Positions 1-7,137 of a DNA stretch of 20,626 nt are shown piece after piece. A model generated the notes under the pieces. That model saw nothing but the letters and a program-made list of their open reading frames with translations. It had not been told where the DNA came from and made no database searches. Position 1 is the stretch's first letter, and every line of letters starts with the position of its first letter. The stretch comes from CF-161 sp035638495 (GTDB lineage: Bacteria; Chloroflexota; Dormibacteria; Dormibacterales; Dormibacteraceae). The DNA lies in the NCBI GenBank assembly GCA_035638495.1, contig DASQZW010000058.1:1-20626 (forward strand), in the 5' to 3' direction. A program made the position numbers and the translations under genes.

Positions 1-1
1 C

Positions 2-640
2 ACCGTGCCGGTCTCGTTCGAGTTCCTGGCCGGCCTCCGCGGGCTGACACGAGACGCCGGGACCCTGCTGGTCTTCGACGAGGTGATCAGCGGCTTCCGC
101 TGGTCGCCCGGCGGCGTCCAGCAGCTGGCCGGCGTGATGCCGGACCTGACCACGATGGCCAAGATCGTGGCCGGCGGGATGCCGGGCGGCGCGCTCGGCG
201 GCTCGAGCGAGGTCATGGAGGTGCTCGCCTTCCGGCCCGGGCACCAGGTCAAGGTCAAGCACCCGGGCACGCACAATGGGCACCCGCTGGCGGCCGCCGC
301 GGGCTCGGCCATGCTCGACGCCGTCTCCGACGGTGCGGCGCAGGACCGGTCCGACGAGACGGCCGAATGGCTGCGCCGGGAGCTGAACGGCGCGCTGGCC
401 CGGGCTGACGTGGGGGGCTCGGTCGAGGGCGCCAGCTCGACGTTCCGTGTCGAGCTCGACGTCGAGGACCCCAACCACGACGTTTTCCACGCGCTCCACG
501 CCGGCATGCTCCTCGAGGGCGTCCACTTCTTCCGGGGCGCCGGCTTCGTCAGCACCGCGCACACGGAGGCCGACGTCGAGCGCACGGTCGCGGCATTCGA
601 GCGGACGCTCCGCCGGCTGCGTGCCGACGGCCTGGTCTAG
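2..640 (+). CDS. Class III aminotransferase, HemL-like (5' partial)
   Basis: This is the C-terminal part of a PLP-dependent class III aminotransferase. The reading frame is open back to the window edge, so the true start is upstream and the GTG at 5 is probably internal. Numbering from that GTG, FDEVISGFR carries the PLP-pyridine aspartate (Asp25) and TTMAKIVAGGMPGGALGG carries the Schiff-base lysine (Lys53, codon 161-163). HPGTHNGHPLAAAAG and GFVSTAHTEAD further on match the substrate loop and C-terminal region of glutamate-1-semialdehyde 2,1-aminomutase relatives. In that family the enzyme moves an amino group within glutamate-1-semialdehyde to make 5-aminolevulinate for heme. Whether this copy is the true HemL or a side-branch paralogue cannot be decided from the C-terminal half. 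Its TAG stop shares the palindrome CTAG (637-640) with the stop of the convergent gene. Confidence 0.85.
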   Translation, partial: TVPVSFEFLAGLRGLTRDAGTLLVFDEVISGFRWSPGGVQQLAGVMPDLTTMAKIVAGGMPGGALGGSSEVMEVLAFRPGHQVKVKHPGTHNGHPLAAAAGSAMLDAVSDGAAQDRSDETAEWLRRELNGALARADVGGSVEGASSTFRVELDVEDPNHDVFHALHAGMLLEGVHFFRGAGFVSTAHTEADVERTVAAFERTLRRLRADGLV

Positions 641-1356
641 CCTTCGTCCTCCTCGTCGCCGCCGCTCCGGCGGCGGATGACGGCGAGCGGGATGCCGGCG
701 AGCACCACGACGAGGATGGCGAGCGCCACGATGATCGGCACGGCCTGACCGCCGCTCACGCGCGCGCCCTGCGCGGTCTGCCCGGCGTCGGCCGGATAGC
801 CGGCCGAGAAGCAGCCCAGAGTGCTCGACCTCGCGGAGAGGTAGAACGGCGCGGCCGAGCCCGTGTTCCCGATGTTCTGCCAGGGCCCCGAGCCCTGGTA
901 CGCGTACATGCTGCTCGGCGCCGGCAGCTGGTCCGAGTACTGCAGGGTCACCAGCAGCTGCTGGCCGGCGGCCAGCGTCGACGTGGCGGTCACGCAGTAC
1001 ACGTTCGTCGAGAGGTGGATCCCGCCGGGATCGGGAAAGACCGGCTGCGGCTTGATGTCGATGGACACGGGCGCGTGGTCGGGCGGCGTCACGAAGGCGC
1101 CGGGCGTGAACGAGATCGCCGCCTGCCCGTCCTGCGTGAACACGGTGGCCGGGTCGGTCTTCCCGTTCGTGCCGACCTTGACGGACTGGTGGCCGCTGAG
1201 CGGCTGCTGATTGCTGCCGCGGAACTGGGGCGGCGGCGAGACCCAGCGGTACGGCTGCGGGGGGGCGATGCCGTCGTAGAAGCCGGGCGCGACGGCCCAC
1301 GCCGCGAGCGCGTACGCCACCACGGCGGCGACCAGGAGCGCGAGGCGGGCCCTCAA
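637..1356 (-). CDS. Hypothetical membrane-anchored extracytoplasmic protein
   Basis: I do not recognise this 239-residue protein. It starts at a TTG whose last two bases overlap the TGA of the upstream protease gene (TTGA, 1353-1356), which suggests translational coupling. Residues about 4-24 form a hydrophobic signal or anchor helix. A roughly 175-residue polar, proline-rich domain follows, with two cysteines (in NVYCVTATS and TLGCFSAGY) that could form a disulfide. A second membrane helix lies at about 204-226, and a short positively then negatively charged tail (RRRSGGDEEDEG) should be cytoplasmic. The topology is therefore that of a mostly exported domain tethered at both ends. It is the last gene of the mntR-mntH operon. 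A much longer reading frame upstream of the TTG exists but lies antiparallel in register to the protease gene and is not plausible coding sequence. Confidence 0.72.
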   Translation of the reverse strand: MRARLALLVAAVVAYALAAWAVAPGFYDGIAPPQPYRWVSPPPQFRGSNQQPLSGHQSVKVGTNGKTDPATVFTQDGQAAISFTPGAFVTPPDHAPVSIDIKPQPVFPDPGGIHLSTNVYCVTATSTLAAGQQLLVTLQYSDQLPAPSSMYAYQGSGPWQNIGNTGSAAPFYLSARSSTLGCFSAGYPADAGQTAQGARVSGGQAVPIIVALAILVVVLAGIPLAVIRRRSGGDEEDEG

Positions 1357-1934
1357 AGCGCGAGGTCCGCGATCACATGGCCGATGATCGGGCCCACGAG
1401 GTCGCGCAGCGCCCAGCGCCACGCTCCGAGCAGCAGGCCGGCGGCGGCGACCGCGGGCAGGAACTGCAGCGGGTGCGAGAGGACGTGGGCCGCCGTCCAG
1501 CCCGCGGTGGTGCCCACCACCGCGACCGCTGGCCCGAACGCCCGCTCCAGCGCGACGAACGCAGCCCCCCGGAACGCGACCTCCTCCCCCACCGACACCA
1601 CCACGGCGGCCAGCGCGAACGGGGGCGCCAGCGCGGGGCCACCGGCCCAGCGCACCGCCGCGGGCAGGAGCAGGATGCCGGCCAGCGCGAGGCCGCCGAG
1701 CAGCCGTTCGGGCAGGCGCGAGCGGCCGAGGCCCAGCTCGTCGGGCGACCAGCCCAGGCTGAGGAGGCACAGTGCCAGCCCGCCCAGCAGCAGCGTCAGC
1801 GCGGGCCACGGCGTGGTCCGGAGCTCCAGCACGCGCGCCCACTCCAGCAAGACGGCGGCGAGAAGCAGCCCGATCGCCCGCACGGGCGCGGGCACGAGCG
1901 CGAGGGCGGTGTTCACTGACCGAACGATAGCCAA
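1353..1934 (-). CDS. CPBP family intramembrane metalloprotease
   Basis: This is a 193-residue, multi-helix membrane protein of the CPBP (Abi/CAAX prenyl protease-like) family, which cleaves substrates inside the membrane using a metal held by glutamate and histidine. The family motifs are present: EEVAFR at 117-122 (EExxxR), a histidine at 150 in WTAAHVL, and HVIAD starting at 186. It begins at a TTG five bases after the mntH stop. An alternative GTG at 1916 would remove six residues. There is no clear Shine-Dalgarno sequence, but TATAAC (1939-1944), overlapping the mntH stop, resembles a -10 element and could give a nearly leaderless internal transcript. The substrate is unknown. Co-location with a metal importer and a membrane-tethered exported protein suggests an envelope role, but this is inference. 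Confidence 0.85.
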   Translation of the reverse strand: MAIVRSVNTALALVPAPVRAIGLLLAAVLLEWARVLELRTTPWPALTLLLGGLALCLLSLGWSPDELGLGRSRLPERLLGGLALAGILLLPAAVRWAGGPALAPPFALAAVVVSVGEEVAFRGAAFVALERAFGPAVAVVGTTAGWTAAHVLSHPLQFLPAVAAAGLLLGAWRWALRDLVGPIIGHVIADLAL

Positions 1935-1939
1935 ACGGG

Positions 1940-3253
1940 TTATACGAGCTGGGCGAGCAGGAAGACGTTGAGCGCGATGATCGCGGTCACGACCACCGTC
2001 GCCGCGGCGGTCGTCGACCGCCGGTTGACCAGCTCGCCCATCAGGCGCCGGTCCCGGCAGAACAGCAGCAGCGGCAGCAGCGCGAACGGGATGCCGAACG
2101 ACAGCACGACCTGGCTCAGCACCAGCGCCTGCGTCGGGTTCAGCCCCACCCCCAGCACCACCAGCGCCGGGGCCATCGTCACGACCCGGCGCAGCAGCAG
2201 GGGGATGCGCCGCTGGATGAAGCCCTGCATCACCACCTGGCCGGCGAGCGTCCCCACCGAGGACGAGGACAGGCCGGAGGCCAGCAGGCCCAGGCCGAAG
2301 AACAGGTCGGCGTGGTGGCCGAGTCGGTCGCCCAGCTCGCGCGCCGCGGTCTGCAGGTCAACCACCGCCGGCCCGCCGTTCCCGTGGAAGACGGCGGCCG
2401 CCGTGGTCAGCATCGCCAGGTTGATCAGACCGGCGATGCCCATCGCGATGATCACGTCCCACCGCTCGAACCGGAAGATGCGCTGCTTCTCTCCGCCGTT
2501 GCTGCCCACGATGCGGCGCTGCGTCAGCGCCGAGTGCAGGTAGATCACGTGGGGCATGACGGTCGCGCCCAGGATGCCCGCCGCGGCCACGACGCTCTCG
2601 GGCCCGGCGAAGCGCGGCACCAGCAGGCCGCCCGCGACCCCGGCGGCCGACGGCCTCGCCAGCACGACCTCGAACGCGAACGCGGCCACGATGGCGCCGA
2701 CCATGCCCGCGATGACCGCCTCGAGGCCCCGGAAGCCGCGCGCCTGCAGGCCCAGGATCAGGAACGCGGCGACGCCTGTGATCAGGCCTGCCGCGAACAG
2801 CGGCACGCCGAACAGGAGGTTCAACCCGATGGCCGCGCCCACGAACTCGGCCAGATCCGTCGCCATCGCCACGATCTCGGCCTGGATCCACAGGAGCACG
2901 TTCAGCGGCCGCGGGAGGCGGGCGCGGCAGACCTCGGGCAGGTTGAGGCCCGTGGCGATGCCCAGCTTCGCGCTCATCGACTGGACCAGCATCGCGATCA
3001 GGTTCGCGGCCAGCACCACCCAGAGCAGCGTGTAGCCGTACTGCGACCCGCTGGTCATGTTCGTGGCGAAGTTGCCGGGGTCCACGTACGCGACCGCGGC
3101 GACGAAGGCCGGGCCCAGGAACGGCAGCAGGGCCCGCAGGCCCCGCGACTCCCCGTTCAGCGAACGCTGGGCCGCCTCCAGGACGCGGCGCTCGCCGGGC
3201 AGCGCGCGCTCGGCCGACCGGTCGACCGCGTCGCGGATGCCCGCGGCTCTCAC
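1940..3253 (-). CDS. mntH: Nramp-family divalent metal (Mn2+/Fe2+) transporter MntH
   Basis: This 437-residue polytopic protein is a proton-coupled importer of Mn2+ and related divalent metals. The two unwound-helix metal-binding motifs of Nramp transporters are intact: DPGN at 58-61 (in YVDPGNFATN) and MPH at 233-235 (in ATVMPHVIYLHSAL). The conserved ATDLAEFVGAAIGL segment is near 131-144. About eleven hydrophobic segments follow, and the length is normal for the family. I chose the GTG at 3253 because it overlaps the mntR stop as GTGA (3250-3253), and everything upstream in that frame is out-of-frame mntR sequence. The first 40 residues form a charged, soluble N-terminal extension. Co-transcription with mntR implies manganese-dependent repression. 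Confidence 0.95.
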   Translation of the reverse strand: MRAAGIRDAVDRSAERALPGERRVLEAAQRSLNGESRGLRALLPFLGPAFVAAVAYVDPGNFATNMTSGSQYGYTLLWVVLAANLIAMLVQSMSAKLGIATGLNLPEVCRARLPRPLNVLLWIQAEIVAMATDLAEFVGAAIGLNLLFGVPLFAAGLITGVAAFLILGLQARGFRGLEAVIAGMVGAIVAAFAFEVVLARPSAAGVAGGLLVPRFAGPESVVAAAGILGATVMPHVIYLHSALTQRRIVGSNGGEKQRIFRFERWDVIIAMGIAGLINLAMLTTAAAVFHGNGGPAVVDLQTAARELGDRLGHHADLFFGLGLLASGLSSSSVGTLAGQVVMQGFIQRRIPLLLRRVVTMAPALVVLGVGLNPTQALVLSQVVLSFGIPFALLPLLLFCRDRRLMGELVNRRSTTAAATVVVTAIIALNVFLLAQLV

Positions 3254-3927
3254 TCGACGAACACCGCCCGGGCCACGCCCAGCGGAACCTGGCGCCGGCG
3301 GCCGCTGACGCGGACCTGGATCGGTCCCTCGTACTCGCTCTCCTCGACGACCTCCAGCTCCACGCCCAGGCGGAGGCCCAGCTGCTCCAGCCGGCGCAGC
3401 TTGCCGGGGTCGCGGTCCGAGACCCGGCCCACGCGAAGCCGCTCGCCCGCCCGGGCCTCGACCAGGCTGCGGGACGCGGCCTGCGCCACCTCCCCGCCCA
3501 GGGTGGGGATCGGGTCGCCGTGGCAGTCGACGTCCGGCCGGCCGAGCGCCTCGAAGATGCGCTCCTCCATGCGCTCGGAGATGACGTGCTCCAGCGCCTC
3601 GGCCTCGTCGTGGACCTCGTCCCAGCCGTAGCCGAGCTTGCGGGTCAGGAACATCTCGAGCAGCCGGTGGTGGCGGACGATCTCGAGCGCCACGGCCAGG
3701 CCGTCGGGAGTCAGGCTCGCGCCGCGGTAGCGGTCGTGCGTGACCAGGCCGTGCGCGGCGAGCTTGCCCAGCATCTCGGTGGCCGACGCCGCCGACACGC
3801 CCAGGTCGGCCGCCAGCTGCGACGTCCCGACGCTCGTACCGTCGGCGCCGAGCTGGTACAGCGACTTGAGGTAGTCCTCCTGCGCCTGGCTGAGGCGGCG
3901 GCGGCTTCGGGTCAGTGCTTGCATCAT
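3250..3927 (-). CDS. mntR: DtxR/MntR-family metal-dependent transcriptional regulator
   Basis: This 225-residue repressor has an N-terminal winged helix-turn-helix (about 12-72), a dimerisation/metal-binding domain (about 73-145) and a C-terminal SH3-like (FeoA-type) domain (about 155-225). Length and three-domain layout match DtxR/IdeR rather than the short MntR proteins. The probable metal ligands are Asp18, His87, Glu91, His106, Glu110, Glu113 and His114. Glu110 stands where DtxR and IdeR have the iron-site cysteine, and Asp18 where they have Met10. Both substitutions are MntR-like, which fits the downstream mntH. The residue aligned to MntR Glu11 is Lys21, a departure. ATG codons occur at 3927 and 3924. 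There is no Shine-Dalgarno sequence because the operator palindrome ends one base before the first ATG. Autoregulation is likely. Confidence 0.92.
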   Translation of the reverse strand: MMQALTRSRRRLSQAQEDYLKSLYQLGADGTSVGTSQLAADLGVSAASATEMLGKLAAHGLVTHDRYRGASLTPDGLAVALEIVRHHRLLEMFLTRKLGYGWDEVHDEAEALEHVISERMEERIFEALGRPDVDCHGDPIPTLGGEVAQAASRSLVEARAGERLRVGRVSDRDPGKLRRLEQLGLRLGVELEVVEESEYEGPIQVRVSGRRRQVPLGVARAVFVE

Positions 3928-3928
3928 C

Positions 3929-3944
3929 TTTAGGCTCGCCTAAA
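3929..3944. promoter_or_regulatory. Palindromic operator (MntR/DtxR box)
   Basis: TTTAGGC and GCCTAAA form a perfect 7-bp inverted repeat separated by TC. The arms resemble the TTAGG/CCTAA half-sites bound by DtxR, IdeR and Mn-responsive relatives. The site ends one base before the mntR ATG and abuts a -10-like TATGAT, so bound repressor would cover the transcription start. It also lies 51 bp upstream of the divergent RibD_C-type gene and could affect that gene too. Confidence 0.78.
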
Positions 3945-3971
3945 TCATACCACCGGGCAAACCTACACCAA
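3944..3971 (-). promoter_or_regulatory. Putative mntR-mntH promoter
   Basis: On the minus strand, TATGAT (3949-3944) matches the -10 consensus at five of six positions. TTGGTG (3971-3966) lies 16 bp upstream as a weaker -35. The predicted start, about seven bases after the -10, falls inside the palindrome and gives a leader of only about 10 nt. Confidence 0.5.
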
Positions 3972-3995
3972 CCTCTTTCTGCCACAGTTGGACGG

Positions 3996-4811
3996 GTGGA
4001 TCCCCTCCGCGTGCTGCTGGACGACGCCGGCTCCGCCGGGGACCTGCCGGCGCCGCTGGCCGCGCTGTACGGCGGCGGGCTGGCCCTGCCCGCGGACGCG
4101 GTGTACGCGAACTTCATCGCGTCGCTGGACGGGGTCGCGGCGTTCGCGGCGCCACGGGGGGCGGGTTCCACGCTGCGCGGCGGCGCGAACGCCGACCGCT
4201 TCGTCATGGGGCTCCTGCGCTTCCTCGCCGACGCGGTGCTCATCGGCGCCGGCACCCTGCGCGCCGACCGCGGCCACCTCTGGTCGGCCGCGTACATCGA
4301 CCGCGAGCGCGCCGCCGACTACCGCACGCTGGGACGCGGCGAACCCCGGCTGGTCGTGGTCACGGCCAGCGGCGACCTCGACCCCGGCGAGCGGGCGCTG
4401 CAGGCCGGCGCGCTGGTGCTGACGAGCGAACGCGGGGCCGCACGGCTCCGCGGCCGCCTCCCCGCTGCGTGCACCCTGCTCGCGCTGGGCTCGGGGATGC
4501 TGTCAGCCCCCACGATCCTGGCCGCGATCCGCGCGGAGGGCCACCGTCGGGTGCTGACCGAGGGCGGCCCCACGCTCCTGGGCCGCCTCGCCGCCGAGCG
4601 CGCACTCGACGAACTGTTCCTGACGGTGTCTCCCGTCCTGGCCGGTCGCCGCTCGGGCGACGGCCGCCTCGGGGTGCTCGAGGGGGTCGAGTTCCTGCCG
4701 GCCGACGGCCGCTGGGCGCGCCTGCGCAGCGTGCGGGCCTCCGGCTCGCACCTGTTCCTGCGCTACGCCTGGGAGCGGGTGGCCGGCGGCGCGCCGCCGG
4801 CCACCTCGTGA
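3996..4811 (+). CDS. RibD C-terminal domain (dihydrofolate reductase-fold) reductase
   Basis: This 271-residue protein has the RibD_C fold, used by NADPH-dependent reductases acting on riboflavin-pathway pyrimidines and by many uncharacterised relatives. Visible motifs are NFIASLDG (39-46), VLIGAGTLRAD (81-91) and TEGGPTLLG (188-196), which form the nucleotide and substrate pockets of this fold. There is no deaminase domain, so it is not a bifunctional RibD. No other riboflavin genes are nearby, so the substrate is open. The GTG at 3996 (VDPLRVLLDD) was chosen because the family starts with a short lead-in to the first strand. A longer frame back to 3915 would run through the mntR operator. 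It ends six bases before the stop of the convergent cupredoxin gene. Confidence 0.85.
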   Translation: MDPLRVLLDDAGSAGDLPAPLAALYGGGLALPADAVYANFIASLDGVAAFAAPRGAGSTLRGGANADRFVMGLLRFLADAVLIGAGTLRADRGHLWSAAYIDRERAADYRTLGRGEPRLVVVTASGDLDPGERALQAGALVLTSERGAARLRGRLPAACTLLALGSGMLSAPTILAAIRAEGHRRVLTEGGPTLLGRLAAERALDELFLTVSPVLAGRRSGDGRLGVLEGVEFLPADGRWARLRSVRASGSHLFLRYAWERVAGGAPPATS

Positions 4812-4817
4812 AGCCGC

Positions 4818-5960
4818 CTAGCTGCTGAGGATCGTCCCGACCATGTGGTCGTGGATCCGGCACTGATACGTGAAGGCGCCCGCGTTCGGGAACCGGAACG
4901 AGTAGCTGTTCGGGAACGGGGCCGGCGGGTTCGAGATGATGCCCGACGTCCCGAACGTCGAGGGTGTCGAGATCACCGTGCTGCCGCCGGGCGCGGGCTC
5001 GAAATGCACCTCCAGGAGAGCCGGATTGCCGCAGGGCGGCCCGGTGGTCGGCGGCGTGAACGGGGTGTCACCGCCTGGCGCCTCGCAGAACATGGGGATC
5101 GGCTCACCGGGCCCGTCTCCGCTGGGGAAGGTGACGGTGTGCGGGTCCTTGATCGTCTTCGTGACCCACGTGACGGTGTCACCGGCCTGGATGTGCAGAT
5201 TGCGCGGCAGCATCTCGGCCACCTCGACGAACGGTGTGGCCGTACCCGCCGCCATCGTGATGGTGCGGGTGCCGTCCGGGTTGGGCCGGACGGAGGTCCG
5301 CTCTGCCTGCGCCTCGGCGATCAGCGCGCCGACCGTGTCCTGCACTGCCTGGATGCCCGCACGCTCGCGAACGTCCTCGGGCTCGGAGGCCTCCCGGTTC
5401 CTCGGCACCACCGTCGCGGTGCCGACCATCCCCGGATGGATCAGGCAGATGAACGTGAGCTGCGAGCCGGCCGGGGCGTCGATGCGGGTGAAGAACCGGC
5501 TGGTGCCGTCGGTCGGAAACGCGCCTGAGTTCAGGTCGGCCGAGCCGTCGAACGTACAGGGGTTGGTCGCAGAGTCGCCGCAGCCCGGGTTGGTTGGGGC
5601 GAGCACCTGCGGGTTGAGCTGCAGCTGCGTCGGGGAGTTGTCCGCATCCGGGACGACGAACGGGAACTTCTGCAGCGCCTCGGGGACCGTCTCGCCGGTC
5701 TGCAGCAGGGTCGCGGTGTGGAGCCCGTCCGGAGTCTGCCCCCATGCGAAGTTGAGGACGTCACCGGTGTGCAGCTTGATCCCGCTGCGCGGGAAGTAAT
5801 CGACGTACTCGAAGTTGTGGTTGAGCGGCGGGCGGTGGTCGACGCCGACGGTATAGATGGTCGGACCGTGCGACTCACCGTCTGCCCAGACCGCGGCCGG
5901 GGCCACGGCGAACAGTGCGAACGCCGCGGCGATCGCCGGCGCCCTGATTCTCGACAGCAT
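4818..5960 (-). CDS. Secreted two-domain cupredoxin (two type 1 copper sites)
   Basis: This 380-residue protein has a signal peptide (basic start, hydrophobic 7-25, probable cleavage after VWA-26) and two plastocyanin/azurin-like domains. Domain 1 (about 33-186) has His81 in DGLHTATL and the cluster C172-LI-H175-PG-M178. Domain 2 (about 232-380) has His274 in DPHTVTF and C367-RI-H370-DH-M373. Each domain therefore carries a complete His-Cys-His-Met type 1 copper ligand set, suggesting two electron-transfer or copper-carrier sites. A charged helical linker (about 187-222) joins them. Domain 1 has an insert with two extra cysteines (127 and 135) that may form a disulfide. A clear ribosome site (GAGGTGA) precedes the ATG. 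It is the last gene of the operon with the CcdA-TlpA fusion and a thioredoxin-fold lipoprotein. No trinuclear copper-cluster histidines are evident, so it is probably not an oxidase. Confidence 0.88.
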   Translation of the reverse strand: MLSRIRAPAIAAAFALFAVAPAAVWADGESHGPTIYTVGVDHRPPLNHNFEYVDYFPRSGIKLHTGDVLNFAWGQTPDGLHTATLLQTGETVPEALQKFPFVVPDADNSPTQLQLNPQVLAPTNPGCGDSATNPCTFDGSADLNSGAFPTDGTSRFFTRIDAPAGSQLTFICLIHPGMVGTATVVPRNREASEPEDVRERAGIQAVQDTVGALIAEAQAERTSVRPNPDGTRTITMAAGTATPFVEVAEMLPRNLHIQAGDTVTWVTKTIKDPHTVTFPSGDGPGEPIPMFCEAPGGDTPFTPPTTGPPCGNPALLEVHFEPAPGGSTVISTPSTFGTSGIISNPPAPFPNSYSFRFPNAGAFTYQCRIHDHMVGTILSS

Positions 5961-5968
5961 GTGTCACC

Positions 5969-7132
5969 TCACTCGTGCAGGATCCGGTCGAGTCGCGCCG
6001 CCAGCAGATCGGGACCGATCTGGCCGGGGACGACCGACGAAACGTGGCCCTTCCTGTCCACCAGCACCGTCACCGGCAGCCCGCCCGCGCTCAATCCGAC
6101 ACCGAAGCTGCGCGCCGCCGCGCCGTCGGGATCGAGGTACGGGGTGAGCTGGAGGTGGAGGTTCCTCCAGAAGCCGGCCACCGCCGGAGCCGACTCCTCA
6201 TAGTCGATGGGAACGACGGCCAGGCCGTCGGAACGATGGTCCCGAGCCGCGGCGTCGAGCAGCGGCAGCTCGTCCTGGCACGGGACGCACCAGGTCGCGA
6301 AGAACGTGACCAGGACCGGCCGCCCGCGCAGGTCGCGCAGCGCGAGGTGGCTGCCGTCGACGCCCGTCACGGCGACGGCAGGCGCCGGGCCGCCGGGAGA
6401 GGCGGCGGCCGCCGCCGGCGGGAGTTCGGACCGCAGGCCCGCCGACGGCACCGCCGGGAGCCGCGGGGCGAACCCGTTCACCTCCGTCAGCCGGCCCGTC
6501 ACCGTGAGCACGCCCATCCCGATCAGGAGGGCGGCCGCGGCTGCGTTGAGGACCGGGTACGCGCCGCGCATCCGGCCGAGCGCGGCGCTCACCGGTTCGA
6601 TGAACAGCGAAGTGGCAACGAACGGCAGTCCCAGGCCGGCGGAGTAGCTGGCGAGGAGCGCGGCCCCGCGGCCGGCGGTCGCAGAGTCGGCCGCCTCGAC
6701 GAGGATGGCCGAGAGGATCGGCCCCACGCACGGCGTCCAGCCCACCGCGAAGGTCACCCCGACGAGGTACGCGGCCAGCGGCGTGCGCGGCAGCCGGTGT
6801 GCCAGGTGGAGCCTGCGTTCGCGCATCAGCCAGGGCACGCCCGCGACCAGCAGGACGCCGAGGCCGACGAGGACCACCCCCGACGCCGCGACCAGCGCCG
6901 GCCGGAACGCCGCGAGGCCGGCGCCGGCCAGTCCCGCGCCGGCCCCGAGCGCGACGAAGGCGCTGCCGAAGCCGGCCACGAACAGGCCGGCGGCGACGAC
7001 CGGCCGCGATCGCCCACCGGCGGTGGAGACGCCACCCAGGTACGCGACGAAGGCCGGCAGCAGGGGCAGGACGCAGGCGGAGGCGCACGACAGCAGGCCC
7101 GCGACGAACGCCAGGCCAAGGTCCCCGGGCAC
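5969..7132 (-). CDS. CcdA-TlpA fusion: transmembrane thiol-reductant transporter with C-terminal thioredoxin domain
   Basis: This 387-residue protein joins a CcdA/DsbD-beta membrane domain to a TlpA/ResA-like thioredoxin domain. The membrane part (about 5-215, six helices) carries SCASACVLPLLPAF with Cys16 and Cys20, and GWTPCVGPIL with Cys135. Cys20 and Cys135 correspond to the redox pair that carries electrons from cytoplasmic thioredoxin across the membrane. The usual SPC is SAC here. An Ala/Pro-rich linker leads to an extracytoplasmic domain with the catalytic motif WCVPC (281-285) and a cis-proline loop in GGLPVTVLVD. The fusion therefore has both the electron relay and its external outlet. 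I chose the GTG at 7132: it follows the upstream stop by five bases and has AGGAG about nine bases before it. Likely targets are the lipoprotein upstream, the copper-ligand cysteines downstream, or apocytochromes. Confidence 0.9.
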   Translation of the reverse strand: MPGDLGLAFVAGLLSCASACVLPLLPAFVAYLGGVSTAGGRSRPVVAAGLFVAGFGSAFVALGAGAGLAGAGLAAFRPALVAASGVVLVGLGVLLVAGVPWLMRERRLHLAHRLPRTPLAAYLVGVTFAVGWTPCVGPILSAILVEAADSATAGRGAALLASYSAGLGLPFVATSLFIEPVSAALGRMRGAYPVLNAAAAALLIGMGVLTVTGRLTEVNGFAPRLPAVPSAGLRSELPPAAAAASPGGPAPAVAVTGVDGSHLALRDLRGRPVLVTFFATWCVPCQDELPLLDAAARDHRSDGLAVVPIDYEESAPAVAGFWRNLHLQLTPYLDPDGAAARSFGVGLSAGGLPVTVLVDRKGHVSSVVPGQIGPDLLAARLDRILHE

Positions 7133-7137
7133 CGGGC

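Noticed and set aside
3254..4297. N-terminal extension of the mntH frame through mntR and beyond
   Set aside because: It is an out-of-frame reading of mntR plus the divergent gene. mntH starts at the GTGA overlap and is full length from there.
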